Below, piece after piece: positions 1 to 11,403 of a stretch of 18,575 bases of DNA. Position numbers and translations under genes: made by a program. How positions within the stretch are numbered: the first letter of the stretch is position 1; every line of letters starts with the position of its first letter. The notes beneath the pieces were generated by a model. That model searched no databases. It was not told where the DNA came from and saw only the letters and a program-made list of their open reading frames with translations. Origin of the DNA: Isohypsibius dastychi (lineage: Eukaryota; Tardigrada; Eutardigrada; Parachela; Isohypsibiidae); NCBI GenBank assembly GCA_034696485.1, contig JAQIWT010000531.1, positions 1-18,575 of the forward strand, in the 5' to 3' direction.

Positions 1-2140
1 AAAAGATCGGAGTATCCAAAACTTCGAACGTTTGCAGTCCTCCGATTACCGGTCTTGTTCCCGGCGATGTTGAGAATGGAAATCTCTCCGAAGACGCTTC
101 CGTCAGTCAGCGTGACAAAAACCGTCGCGCCGTCGTCAGAAACGACCTCAAGCTTGCCTCTTTTTACAATGTACATTTCTTTTCCGATATCGCCTTTCTG
201 ACAGATGAAATCCCCAGGAGAATACACCTGCAACACAGTTTTTAGTGCTGCGGATTATTTTGCCTGTGTTCAGATTTCGGAATTGGTTGATATAATATTC
301 ACCCCCCCCCCCCCCCCGGTAAAAGTAAAACAGCACTGGAGTTCAACACCATCAGATAGTGCGTTCCGAATTGCGTCCGCAGAATTCGGAGCGTCTCGCT
401 TCAATGGATTTTAATTTACCTGAAGTTTGAGTTTAAGGACAAGTTCAACTAGCAGCCCTGGCTCGACATCTTGGAAAATGCTAACACGTTTCAGTGTATC
501 CAGATGCACCTGCATAGCCAGTTGAGCTCGCAGTTTCTCCGGTAGCGATGCCAACATGGCCTCCTCATCGAGGGTTTGATGATTGGTCCAAAGATAATCG
601 AACCATTTGATGACCCGTTTCTCGAGCTCTGATCCCACCTATGAGAATCAGTATAAGCACAGTAGCTGATATAGAATAGACACTGTTACTTTTCGATATT
701 CCATATAGTGCTTGACACCGTCCATCTTGCTCTGAAATTCCACCCTCGACGCGTTCATGTTGCTGATGACATTCCCGACATTCCCAATAATCATGGAAAA
801 AACAAGAACCCCAGCCAGAAGGCCCACAATCACATAGGGATACTGCTCTATTTTGATGGGGCCAGGAACTTCAGCAATTGTTGTCAGAATGAGGGTCGAC
901 CAGTAGAAACTCCAGGCGTACTTTTTGTACAATGGATCATCGTAGTTGGTTTTAGTTCGATTGGAGCATTCTGTAACATTTCTGACTATGACAATGTACT
1001 CTGATTTGTTGGATGCGTGAAGTCCTTTTTCTGACGCTTGGATACAGTCGTCTAGAAGGTCGTTACTGGCTTGAGGCAGTGCCCAAAAAGCTGCTCCAGG
1101 ATAAACCCAGCCGTCCGATGCCAGACCCATTCCTTCGCTGACTGCGTAATATACGCAGCCATTCAAGTGGAACAGAATGATAAGACCGATAATTAGGTTC
1201 ATCATTCTGAACAGCTGAAGAGAAAAATCATTGAATAAAGAAAACAAGATTAAAATGATCGATTGAAACCTACGTTGGGATAACTGGTGCGAGTTTCGGT
1301 TCTATACACGAACTCAGAAATTCTTAACCATCGGAATATCCTGTTCAAACGAGCGAGGAGATACGGTGTTCCGAATCCGGTGAAGAAATAAATTATGTCT
1401 GTTGGGAAAATACTCAGGATGTCCAGTCGACTGCCAAATGTACGAAAATAACGGGTCGCGAGTTTTGCCGGCTCGCGGACAAGAAGACCTTGATGCAGAT
1501 ATCCTGAAGAAAACTGATAAGTAGACATGTACCTTTTTGGCAAACATGAACTGACCCGTGAAACAATGAACAGCAATATCCAGCAAGTACAATATGTCAC
1601 AAGTGTAATCAAGCGCGAACCACAAAGCAAGAAATATCGGATCACGCTCGAATTCATCCCAAACAACCCTTGGAAAGATGATCACTGTATTGTATAATGT
1701 CGCAACTGACATCACGGCAAGCCAGCGATAGTACATGTTGCTGGATGGATCGATTATCCAACCTGGTGGAAATCTGCCAGAGATCATTTCGATGCTGAAT
1801 TAATTCATCCAATAAAATGTGGCTGCATTACCTGAACTTCGGTTTGGAAGTGGTCATCTCTTTCTTGAGATCAACAGACTTTGTGTCTTCTTGATCGTCG
1901 TTGGATTCCGCGCCGAATAAAACTTTCTGTGGGATTAATAATGTGCAGAGGGCTTGGAAAGTTAGATTGATACGGTGCTACCTTGAAAAATCGGAATACA
2001 CGTCCCAAGACTCTCCGTTTTCTTCCCCGCTGTTTTCCAGCTGTGCTTTTCATCTTTACAAAAGCACGAACAAGTTAAGGTTCACTCACAACTAATCTAA
2101 TCAAACTCACCATGGCAGGGTGATCATCGTCCGTATCCAT
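1..2140 (-). CDS. CNG channel alpha-type subunit, copy A (3' end cut by window edge)
   Basis: Exons on the minus strand: 2140-2111, 2053-1982, 1926-1832, 1773-1556, 1503-1274, 1214-690, 638-420, 227-1 (continues past the edge). About 538 residues are visible. The start is the ATG at 2140, followed by a 10-codon acidic exon; an alternative is the ATG opening exon 2 at 2053. Exon 2 is strongly basic. Exons 4-5 encode S1-S4, including the S4 run [20 protein letters not shown] and the family motif [10 protein letters not shown]. Exon 6 encodes S5, an enlarged turret with sequons NKS, NVT and NRT, the pore [15 protein letters not shown] and S6. Exon 7 is the C-linker (KWFDYLW), and exon 8 the cyclic-nucleotide-binding domain with FGEISIL and GNRRTANV. 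The family forms plasma-membrane cation channels opened by cGMP or cAMP. This copy is clearly more diverged than copies B and C, but splice positions from exon 4 on are identical. Family assignment is secure; exons 1-3 are less certain. Confidence 0.92.
302..317. repeat. 16-nt homopolymer C tract in an intron
   Basis: An uninterrupted run of 16 C lies within the last visible intron (419-228) of CNG copy A. On the transcribed strand it is a G run. Its exact length is prone to sequencing error. Confidence 0.9.
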
Positions 2141-2618
2141 TTCGTGGTTTTCAGCTGGAATTTTGACAACCACAGTGTGTCAGCTGTGTGACCTTTCAAG
2201 AAATCATGACCACTAGGATATATTTGATACACACCCCTCAAGAACAGCTCGCAACGATCATCAATTTCTCACTTGGAATTTTACCCACCGCCGTAGATTA
2301 TGCACTGGCATGCAAATCGTGTACAATTGACAGAGGATGATACACAGTTTGTCTTTCTTGTTCGAGAATCGTAAGCTAGTAATTGCTGTTAACCCAACCG
2401 ACAAGGAACGTGCACATACTGATCAGCTCAAGCGATTTATAATCCAAATAGCTCAATCAGAACCAACCTAGTACACCGGGTTGGAAACAATCAGTGATTA
2501 CCCAGCTGATTGGAAAACACAGGGCTGTTCATTATTTACTAAGCCATCATCTGACGAATAGAGATAATGTTGCAGTAATGGAAGAAGCGAGGGTTAAGTA
2601 ATTGGATTGCTTGGAAAA
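2141..2618. other. Intergenic: copy B 3' flank and copy A promoter region
   Basis: No gene seen. From about 2245 rightwards the sequence is homologous to 8304-7840 downstream of copy C, so it is the 3' flank carried by the segmental duplication. An AATAAT hexamer on the minus strand (2531-2536), about 85 nt after the copy B stop, has a counterpart at 8244-8249 after copy C; both are possible non-canonical poly(A) signals. The remaining roughly 100 bases before the copy A start must hold its proximal promoter; no element is recognised with confidence. Confidence 0.6.
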
Positions 2619-5600
2619 TCAGACATCCACATTTTCAGCATTCGCCTGCTGGTTTGGCAGAAGCTTCATTCGTCGTCTTCGCACTGTTTCCTCTAGCTTA
2701 GACAGCCTTTGCTTCAGTTTTTGCTGAGATGCAGTATAGTCCGCCAAAAGTCGATTGAATCTCGTCTCCGTACTCTCAACCTCCAGGTCCAATCGGTCCA
2801 CTTTATCCACAACATTCTGGCTATGTTTTTCAGCTTGTTTAGCCACTTCCTCATCAATCAATCCATCTTTTATCAAGATGGACCGACCCCGATCCAGAAG
2901 TTTCTTTCTAGCTTCAGGGTATTCCGTCAGGGCATCCCAGAGGTCATCCTTTGACAAGCAGAAAAGATCGGTATATCCGAAACTTCGAACGTTGGCTGTG
3001 CGTCGGTTGCCAGTCTTGTTTCCAACAATGTTCAGGATTGAAATCTCTCCAAAAACACTTCCATCACTAAGAGTGACATACACAATCTTCCCGTCGTCTG
3101 ATACAACCTCAAGCCGACCTCTTCTGACAATGTACATTTCCTTGCCAATATCCCCTTTCTGGCAAATGTAATCTCCGGGGCAATAAACCTGTAACCCAAA
3201 ACTCAGCCAACCATCAAAACAGTCGATGCTTCTTTTACCTGAAGCTGCAGTTTCAGGACCAGTTCCACTAACAACCCAGGCTCAACATCTTGAAAGATGC
3301 TAACTCGTTTCAGCGTATCTAAATGGACATGCATGGCAATCTCCGCTCGTAGTTGGTCAGGTAAAGCAGAGAGTACATCTTCTTCATTCAGCGAAACGTT
3401 GTTGGACCAGAGGTAGTCGAACCACTTGATCACTTTGTTTTCTAGATCGCTTCCGACCTAACATGAAAAACGAATATCAGAGTTCATAAAAGCACGAAAG
3501 AACCGTTGGCTTCGTTCAAATTTTCTTGCTACGCTGATTATCACGTCTCCTGTTGACCTGAAGATGAGTTAAATCAAAATGCGATAAACATACGTCTGGC
3601 TAATGGATCACAAAAATTACTTGCGGCCCTGTAAGAGCTCTCCTGATCGGATCTGGTGGAATGCAGAAAAAAGCCGTACCTTTCGAAATTCCATGTAGTG
3701 TTTGACACCATCCATTTTATTTTGAAACTCCACTCGCGACGCGTTCATGTTACTGATCATGCTAGCGACATTTCCGAGAATTGTGGCGAATATCAGCACA
3801 CCGATCAGGAGTCCGATTATCACGTAAGGATATTGCTCTAGTTTATAAGGTCCGTATACTTCAGCAATGGTGGTCATGATCATTGTGGACCAGTAGAAAC
3901 TCCATGCATACTTCTGGTAAAGGGGGTCATCGTGATTACTTTTGGCACGATTTTCGCAAAGAGTTCGGTTTCTGGCGACTTCTGTCTCGTTTTTGTACAG
4001 TAAATCTGCAAGTGGCGCTGTACACTTTTCGGCTCCGTGATTTTTGGCAGGCGGCAATTTCCAGAATGCTGACCCAGGGTATACCCAGTTGTCTGAGGCT
4101 AATCCCATTTGGTCACTGACTGCGTAGTAAATACATCCGTTGAGGTGGATGAGGATGACCAGACCGATAGTCAGATTTGCCATCCGGAATGCCTGGAAGG
4201 ATAGTTTATTGTCAATATATGCTGGGTCCACCTGCAGAGCTTCTTTCTTCTTACGGCTCACATAGACCCCGGAGTTACTCTTTAAAGTAGACGATAAGAA
4301 ATACAGTCACTCATCAATGAAAAGATTGTGGCATACATATTTCCACAGATGTCAGTCATTTTTTGATTTATTTTCTATTCAAGATCGTCATCTCATGTGA
4401 GATTGTCATCCTGATCCCAATTCCACTGTGTGATAACACTTGCTGATTCTACCGCGCCAGATGGACTGAAGTTCTAACGTATTATTAGTGGTGAAAATAT
4501 CGTTCGTCTATAAAATCAGTGTTTAAAGATGAGCAGTGCACCTTTTCCGTCACCATGTACCAAAATACCAAAAAAACAGCAAGGAAATTTGCGAAGAATA
4601 ACGCGGACCCGTGTGCAAGGATGAAAAGTGAAAAGAAAAGATTTGCGATCAATGCTCCCTGGTGGCTTTTTTCATCCGTCTGAATTCTACCGTAAAATTT
4701 GAAATTTTATAATTATGAAATCGTTTGACTCACGTTTGGTGAACTAGTCCTTGTCTCCGTGCGGTAGATGTATTCAGATAACCGGGGAAGTCGGAGAAGT
4801 CTGTTAAGTCTGACGGCAAGATAAGGTGTCCCAAACCCGGTTGCAATGTATATTAGATCAGTGGGAAGAATGCTGAGAATATCCAGCCGGCTTCCGAACG
4901 TCCGGAAATACCGACTGGCTAGCTTTCTGGGTTCTTTTACTAACAAACCCTGGTCAAGGTAACCTGAAAAATAAGACTGCATTTTTTTGCTTTATTTTGA
5001 TTTTCGTGTGTTCGGATTGAACCTGTTAGTAAGTGGACAATGATATCGGCAATGTATAAGAAGTCGCTGCTGTAATCCAGGATGAACCAAAGGATAATAA
5101 AAGCGTAGCTCTCTTCAAGCTCGTGCCAGACGACCCTGGGCAGAATCATAACGGTATTGTAGAGTATAGCAATCGACATAATCAGAAGCCATCGATAATA
5201 TGCGTCACTGGAAGGATCGATAACCCAATGTGGGCGAAATCTGGAGAATAAACAAAATATGATATCAGAATCATAGTTTTGTCCGGGTGGATTTTAATTC
5301 CAATACCGACCTCAATCCAAAGATGCGATATGCAGCATCAGTTCTGGGGTCTTTGGCAGCAGCTGGAGTCGGAGCGTGAGTCTCCTCCAGCTTCTGCTCA
5401 TCTTCTTCTTTGGCGCCGAATATGCTGGCCTGAAACCGTGATCGTACATTATCACAACACGAATTAGCAGATGAGCTATGAGGTGAAGTCACATGAAATC
5501 TGCGGTTTGGTAATGGAGAAATACTTTCGCTGGCTAATTGTCTACTCACCTGTGATGTTATTCAGCACAAAATGCATTGATTGTCAATAATCGATTATAC

Positions 5601-5850
5601 CTTAAGCCGCCGCAGGTTCTTTCGAAACTGGTCAATCCATTCACTCGCTGACCTTCGTGGTACATCTTCCGACTCAGCTGTCCCATGAACTCCATTCGTC
5701 TGGAATGAAAGTCTAGAATCAACATCATGCGTTTCCCGATATACGGCGAAGTCGACAACTGAGTATACACCCACAGTATTATTAAATTCGGATCAAAGAT
5801 TCGGAATGAAATCTCACCTTGGGTTGATCCCGTCCATCGTTTGCTGTCAT
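2619..5850 (-). CDS. CNG channel alpha-type subunit, copy B (complete, 666 aa)
   Basis: Exons: 5850-5818, 5699-5601, 5429-5311, 5240-5023, 4963-4734, 4192-3680, 3457-3239, 3188-2619; 2001 nt in total, open to a TGA. The start ATG (context ACAAAAATG) heads an 11-codon exon. Residues about 85-230 are S1-S4 with S4 [20 protein letters not shown] and the motif [10 protein letters not shown]. Residues about 234-404 hold S5, a glycosylatable turret (NET, NRT), the pore and S6. Then come a C-linker, a cyclic-nucleotide-binding domain ([15 protein letters not shown]) and a C-terminal coiled coil ([20 protein letters not shown]). That coiled coil is the CLZ trimerisation segment of CNGA subunits and argues against CNGB. 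The filter is TTIAEVYGP, with Tyr where copies A and C have Pro. S6 reads GNVASM where the others have GNVG. Asp in KDGLID fits the family's cGMP preference. Its 5-6 intron (541 nt) and 6-7 intron (222 nt) are larger than in copy A. Confidence 0.95.
4485..4706 (-). other. Candidate extra or alternative exon inside copy B (hydrophobic ORF)
   Basis: Within the 541-nt intron between exons 5 and 6 of copy B lies a 73-codon open stretch with no early ATG. A splice acceptor (ATTCAG) ends at 4680, exactly 54 nt after the exon 5 donor, which is the usual intron size here. Reading on from 4679 in the correct phase gives a very hydrophobic peptide ([14 protein letters not shown], then [18 protein letters not shown]). 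A donor-like AAAAG/GTGCAC at 4542/4541 would make a 138-nt in-frame exon; reading through gives a stop at 4485. The segment loosely resembles S5 (A-N-L, I-L, H spaced as in exon 6). Copy C has no matching ORF. It may be an alternative exon, a remnant of a duplicated exon, or chance. Confidence 0.35.
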
Positions 5851-6145
5851 TTTTGTGACCTTCTAAGTCCAAATTTACATTATCAGAGAGTTGGGATGAA
5901 ATACATGTTTTCAGCTTGTTTGCTCATGGCGCTATCGGAATTGGCAGGTGATGAAAGTGTATCCGCGAAAATGAGTTGGGTACACTTGAGTCCTGTGAAG
6001 CCAAAGAAGTGCGGCTGAATTCAAGAGCAAAAAAAATCGATGTCATCTTTTGTGGTCTTTTGTGCAACATTCCCGCACCTGCTGAGCTAGGACTGAAGGT
6101 AAATAGCCTATGGAAAGATGAGAAACGGTTTAATTGATCCTATCG
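5851..6145 (-). promoter_or_regulatory. Conserved 5' flank of copy B (5' UTR/promoter)
   Basis: The roughly 295 bases upstream of the copy B start are closely similar to 11404-11702 upstream of copy C. A reading frame across the block in copy C is broken by an indel in copy B, so it is best read as non-coding. It presumably holds the promoter and 5' UTR of both genes. A possible splice acceptor (GACTTAG) 15-20 nt before the ATG would allow a 5' UTR intron. No TATA box is identified with confidence. Confidence 0.5.
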
Positions 6146-7839
6146 ACCATAAATGGTATTTGTCAGACTGACGGCCTAACGAAAAAGAGCGCGAGTGCCG
6201 TTGGGAGAAGATCAACAAAAAATCGGGACTCTGGCTGACAGAAAAATGAGGATTTCTCTGAGGATTCTTACTCGATCACACCAACAACTTAGAAATTGTT
6301 AAGAAAAGTGAGGATCATGTTGCGTAATTGACACCCTGTTGACATGCTCACAGGGCTTTGCTTACCAGACGGAGCTTTTGACTTTTGTGAAGCGTCAATC
6401 ATCATGGATATGAAACAGCGCAACAGAATCGTCAAGTCAAAGCTTTGAAACATCTGCTAACTCCTGAGGTCATCCTTCTCGATCTAAACAGCGGCATAAG
6501 GAATATCCCCCGAAAGGTTTCAAAAGTGACCGTTATTTTCTGGTGCCAAATGCAGTGTGACATCAACTGCCACAGCTACTGTACAATATCTGTCTTTCAT
6601 GAACAAATATCTTAGGGATTGTTAGCTTCGGTTCGATTTGAATTCAATGTCATTATGATTAAAAAATCTTTAGATTACGGTTGGAACAGTTGTGCCCACA
6701 CGCACCATGAGCACAAGTACAACTGTTTCTGCTAAAATGACATTTCGGATCTGAACTTTGAGAAATTGTGCACCGTGCATCAGTGTTTGTATAGTCGAAC
6801 CAACTGTGTTCCTTTAAACTATTTTCCACGAAGAAAACAATTCATGATATTGAAAGCCCATCGACTACCGGTAGAATCCATACGGGGAAGGCAACGAAGT
6901 TCAATGAGAATGGACTTTTTGGTGCCAGCCTGATCTCGTCCGCCAATCGTTTAGGATGACAGGACCTGCAGTGCAATTTTGGTGAAACGAGATATTTTTG
7001 CTTGTGGTCGGATTTTGGAACTGGTTGATACAAAATCTAGCGCGAGCCATACGCCACTGGCGTTACAAGACACCACACATGTTTTACGTGGTTCAGAGCA
7101 GGGGTGACCAATTTACTGGAGCTTCTGTTTTATTTTCGTGTTTCTGAGCTCGTTTGTTCCTGTCCTGCCATTATCCTCTTCTATTCCCAGTTTTTCAAAA
7201 GTTAATTGTAAGTTCTTCCGATTGGAATTAGCTGCGATTAGTTCACCTCTTGATGCTACGGGGATTGAGCTCGTAGGTTTAGGGTTCAGGAATTCACATA
7301 TTTTTCGTCTGCACCAGCAGCAGAAATGACTGCCGCCGGGAGTCTTCACTCCGTGGAAAAAGTATGTTTTGTAATCTGTGACGCTCTGTAACGTTGATCT
7401 GAATCATGAAATCATCTCAGGCATGGTTTCCTTCTTGTTGTCTTGGACCATCACTGTCGCAAATGGATAAAGTTGAATAGGGGGAAACTCGGAACTAACG
7501 TCCGATGCTTCAAGCAGAAAGGATGCAAGGAACCAGGACGAGGATGGAACTCATGCTGTTTTTGCCCTTCGTACGTTCCGCTTTGCTGATAGGGGGGGGG
7601 GGGGACAACACACTCAACGGGCGGTAGTATAGAAAATCCCATGTTTTCACTGGGTTTCTCAAAAAGTAGGGGCACGGCTTTTCAGATAGATTTTCAGAAA
7701 ACCTGTCACAACTAAGTTGTAGAGCTAACCACGGGTAGTCTACCTGCCTGCCCGTTCGTTTTATTTTCTGAATCTAAGAGAAGAGTGGAAGAAGGAGGTA
7801 CTGGAATGCCGAAAATGTTCAGTGCATAGCAAAACAAAG
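6146..7839. other. Gene-free spacer between the two duplication units
   Basis: I see no coding exon, RNA gene or recognisable transposon in these 1.7 kb. Short open frames lack domain features and splice context. The stretch includes a 13-G homopolymer and a short palindrome (ACGCCACTGGCGT near 7051). It is unique in the window: neither the left nor the right duplication unit contains it. Confidence 0.6.
7592..7604. repeat. 13-nt homopolymer G tract
   Basis: An uninterrupted run of 13 G in the spacer between CNG copies B and C. Length may be uncertain in assembly. Confidence 0.9.
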
Positions 7840-8304
7840 CCCGGAACGATCGTCAGTTTCTCACTTGGAATACCCACCGGCGGAGATAACAGACTTGTAT
7901 GTTGATTGTATGTGGTTAAAAGAGACTGCGGGCTGCGGCTGCTGCTCGGTCTGTCTTTCTTGTGGGACAAATGGCTTTAATAGACAAAGTTTACATAATC
8001 ATAGATGCTGGTGCATTCACCAGCTTACAAAGTATTCCACTTCAGAGTATAAGAGATTTTTCTTGTTCGAGAATCGTAGAGCCAGTAACTGCTGTTAACC
8101 CAACTGACAAGGAACGTGCACAGACTGATCAGCTGACAACGATTTATAGTTCTAATAGCTTAATCAGAAACAATGCCATTCTAGAGCACCGGGTTGGAAA
8201 TGAGCAGTGATTACCCAGCTGATTGGAAAATCGAAGGCTTTACATTATTCAGTAAGCCATCATGTGACAAAAATAGCTAATGTTGCAGTAATGGATTTGG
8301 CAAA

Positions 8305-11300
8305 TCAGACGCTCCCATTTGGAGCCGGAGTTTCGTTCGCCTGCTGGCTCGGCAGAAGCTTAGTTCGTCGTTTTCGGACTGTCTCTTCCAACCTAGACAG
8401 TCTTTGCTTTAGCTTTTGCTGTGATGTAGTGTAGTCCGCCAAAAGTCGATTGAATCTCGTCTCCGTACTTTCAACCTCCAGGTCCAATCGGTCCACTTTA
8501 TCCACGACATTCTGGCTATGTTTTTCGGCTTGTTTAGCCACTTCCTCATCGATCAACCCATCTTTCGTCAAGATGGACCGACCCCGTTCCAGAAGTTTTT
8601 TTTTGGCTTCGGGGTATTCGGTCAGCGCATCCCAAAGATCATCTTTCGACAAGCAGAAGAGATCGGAATATCCGAAACTTCGTACATTGGCAGTGCGCCG
8701 ATTGCCGGTCTTGTTGCCAACAATGTTCAAGATCGAAATTTCACCAAAAACACTTCCATCACCCAGAGTAACAAAAACGATCTTTCCGTCGTCCGAGACG
8801 ACTTCGAGCCGGCCTCTTTTTACAATATACATTTCCTTGCCGATATCACCTTTCTGGCAAATGTAATCTCCGGGGGAATAAACCTGTGACACACACATTT
8901 ATCACATCATCAAAACACTCCCCGCTTGTTACCTGAAGCTGCAGTTTCAGGACCAGTTCGACTAACAAGCCAGGCTCGACATCTTGAAAGATGCTGACTC
9001 GTTTCAGCGTATCCAAATGGACATGCATGGCGATCTCCGCTCGTAGTTTGTCCGGCAGGGCAGAAAGTACGTCCTCCTCATTAAGCGAAGCATTATTCGT
9101 CCATAAATAGTCAAACCATTTAATCACTTTATTCTCCAAGTCACTTCCAACCTAAGATCGAATCGGGAGTTGGTAACAATCATGTACAAGAGAGCGATTT
9201 GGTCGTACCTTTCGAAATTCCATGTAGTGTTTGACACCATCCATCTTATTCTGAAACTCAACTCGCGACGCGTTCATGTTACTAATCATGCTACCAACAT
9301 TTCCAATAATGGTCGCAAATATGAGCACGCCGATCAAGAGTCCGACGATGACGTAGGGATATTGCTCTAGTTTGTTTGGTCCGGGTACTTCCGCAATGGT
9401 GGTCATGATCAAGGTGGACCAGTAGAAACTCCATGCATACTTCTGGTAAAGGGGGTCATCGTGATTACTTTTAGCGCGGTTTTCGCAAAAACTTCGGTTT
9501 CTAGCGACTTCGGTCTCGTTTTTGTACAACAAATCTTCAAGAGGCGCTATACACTTCTCGGTTCGGTGATTTCTGGCGGGCGATTTTTTCCAGAATGCTG
9601 ACCCAGGGTATACCCAGTTGTCTGAAGCTAATCCCATTTGGTCACTGACTGCGTAGTAAATACATCCGTTGAGGTGAAAGACGATGACCAGGCCAATAAT
9701 CAGATTTCCCATCCGGAATGCCTGTAAGGATAGTTATTATGCTGTGTCTATCAGCAGAGCTTCTTTCAACCTAAGTCTTATATGAAGCCCTGGAGTTCAC
9801 CCTTTGAGGTACAAATCTGAGGTTTGTAGACGATGAGAAATCTAGTCACTCATGGCATAAATAAGTTTACTAGAGTAATATTATAACAGTTTTCTTATTG
9901 ATATGTGTTCAAATTCGTAGGGATGGAGATGCGTGGTCGGTGAGGGGTGAGTGGGAACAAAAACAAACGGTTCACATTCCAAAAACAAAGCTTAATAAGG
10001 CATGCCATTGTTCTCGATAACGTCGCTAAAGAGTTAGTACTTTTTTAAAAATCCCATATGTGGGAAGTCCAACAGAAACGCACCTCACGCACCACAAAGA
10101 AAAAGACGCCATTTGGCGATGATATCTCATACCCTTTCTAACTTCAACGGTACATGCATTGCTATGTGATGAACCGGTTGACTCACATTTGGTGAACTAG
10201 TCCTGGTCTCCGTGCGGTAGATGAATTCCGACAGACGGGGAAGTCGAAGAAGTCTGTTGAGTCTGACGGCAAGATAAGGTGTCCCAAACCCAGTTGCAAT
10301 ATATATGAGATCAGTGGGAAGAATGCTGAGAATGTCCAGCCGGCTTCCGAACGTCCTGAAATATCGGCTGGCCAGCTTTCTGGGTTCCTTTACTAACAAA
10401 CCCTGGTCAAGGTACCCTGAAAGATCAGACTGCATTTTTTTTTTGCTTTATTTTGAATTTCGTGTATTCCCGAAAAACCTGTTAGTAAGTGGACAATGAT
10501 ATCAGCGAGGTATAAGAAGTCGCTGCTGTAATCCAGGATGAACCAAAGGATAATAAAAGCGTAGCTCTCTTCAAGCTCGTGCCAGACGACCCTGGGCAGA
10601 ATCATAATAGTATTGTAGAGTATAGCAATCGACATAATCAGAAGCCATCGATAATAAGCGTCACTGGAAGGATCAATAACCCAATGCGGGCGAAATCTGA
10701 AGAACATACAAAATATGTATCAGAATCATAGTTTCTTTTGAATGAAATTTAATTCCAGTAAGTACTGACCTGAATCCAAGGATGCGATATGCAGCGTCAG
10801 TTTTAGGGTCTTTGGCCGCAGCTGGAGTCGGAGCGTGCGTCTCTTCCAGCTTCTGCTCATCTTCTTCGGCACCGAATATGCTGGCCTGCAACCGTGATCA
10901 TACATTATCAGAACATGACATAGCAGATAGCGAAGAACTAGTTTCAGGCCGTGATGGCAGAACAGGTCAGTTATCGAAAACGAAATGGCATACGACCTCT
11001 ACCAGTTCAGATCATGTTTTTCGAAAAATACTCTCTCATAAACTCTGGGGTTTTATATCAGTGAAACACACTTGCTGACTCACTGCCTACCTGTGCTGTC
11101 ATACCGCACAAAATAAATCAATTTTTAATGACTTTAATATTTCTGAAAATACCTTTAGCCGCCGCAGATTTTTCCCGAACTGATCAATCCATTCACGCGC
11201 TGACCTTCGCGGTACATCTTCCGACTCAGCCGTCCCGTGAACTCCATTCTTCTAGAATGTAAGTCTTCAATTAACATAAAGCGTTTCCCGGTTATGCGGT

Positions 11301-11403
11301 GTTGTCGACAACTAAGTAGACTCCCACAATATTATTGCATATGTTTTAAAAGATTTGGACCAAGTCTTACCTTAGGTTGATCCTGTATACCATTTGATGC
11401 CAT
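8305..11403 (-). CDS. CNG channel alpha-type subunit, copy C (complete, 668 aa)
   Basis: Exons: 11403-11371, 11251-11153, 10885-10770, 10696-10479, 10416-10187, 9721-9209, 9151-8933, 8883-8305; 2007 nt, open to a TGA. The start was fixed by comparison with copy B: both have an 11-codon first exon ending in DQPK. Residues 12-44 are basic and polar ([19 protein letters not shown]). S1-S4 span about 84-232. Residues 233-403 contain S5, a turret with NET and NRS sequons, pore [15 protein letters not shown] (filter Glu about 343) and S6. The C-linker is 404-476 and the nucleotide-binding domain about 477-590, with FGEISIL, the GNRRTANV phosphate-binding cassette and KDGLID. A CLZ-like coiled coil (about 605-650) and basic tail (RKRRTKLLP) follow. 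The role is a cGMP-gated, non-selective cation channel subunit at the plasma membrane. Three tandem genes could supply different subunits of a tetramer. Confidence 0.96.

Larger units (their letters stand above)
2245..6145. repeat. Tandem segmental duplication, unit 1 (contains CNG copy B)
   Basis: This roughly 3.9 kb block matches 7840-11702 in the same orientation. Similarity covers all eight exons, many intron edges, the 3' flank (shared ACAAGGAACGTGCACA near 2401 and 8108) and the 5' flank (shared GCGCTATCGGAATTGGCAGG near 5930 and 11490). Outer edges are approximate because they were judged by eye. The least conserved parts are the interiors of the introns, above all the intron between exons 5 and 6. 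Confidence 0.9.

Noticed and set aside
2755-3171. Long plus-strand open frame, repeated almost identically at 8450-8866 (138 codons each)
   Set aside because: It is the antisense shadow of the last CNG exon in copies B and C. Its conservation follows from the conserved minus-strand protein, and it has no domain or splice context of its own.
4193-4261. In-frame ATG extension ([11 protein letters not shown]) before exon 6 of copy B as an alternative start
   Set aside because: It is intron sequence read through the acceptor at 4193; copy C has no equivalent open frame, and a protein starting there would lack S1-S4.
7451-7675. 74-codon proline-rich minus-strand frame in the spacer
   Set aside because: It spans the 13-G homopolymer, has no recognisable domain and no splice context, so it is likely a chance frame.
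7962-8210. Plus-strand open frame with a segment (NPTDKERAQTDQL) that reappears near 2395-2440
   Set aside because: The similarity comes from the segmental duplication. The reading frame is not kept on either side of the shared block because of indels, so it is more likely 3' flanking DNA than a gene.
8305-11403. HCN or CNGB identity for the channels
   Set aside because: The filter lacks the HCN C-I-G-Y-G and the CNGB-type G-G-L. The C-terminal coiled coil and the RTETRTxxPN and KWFDYLW motifs are those of CNGA-type subunits.
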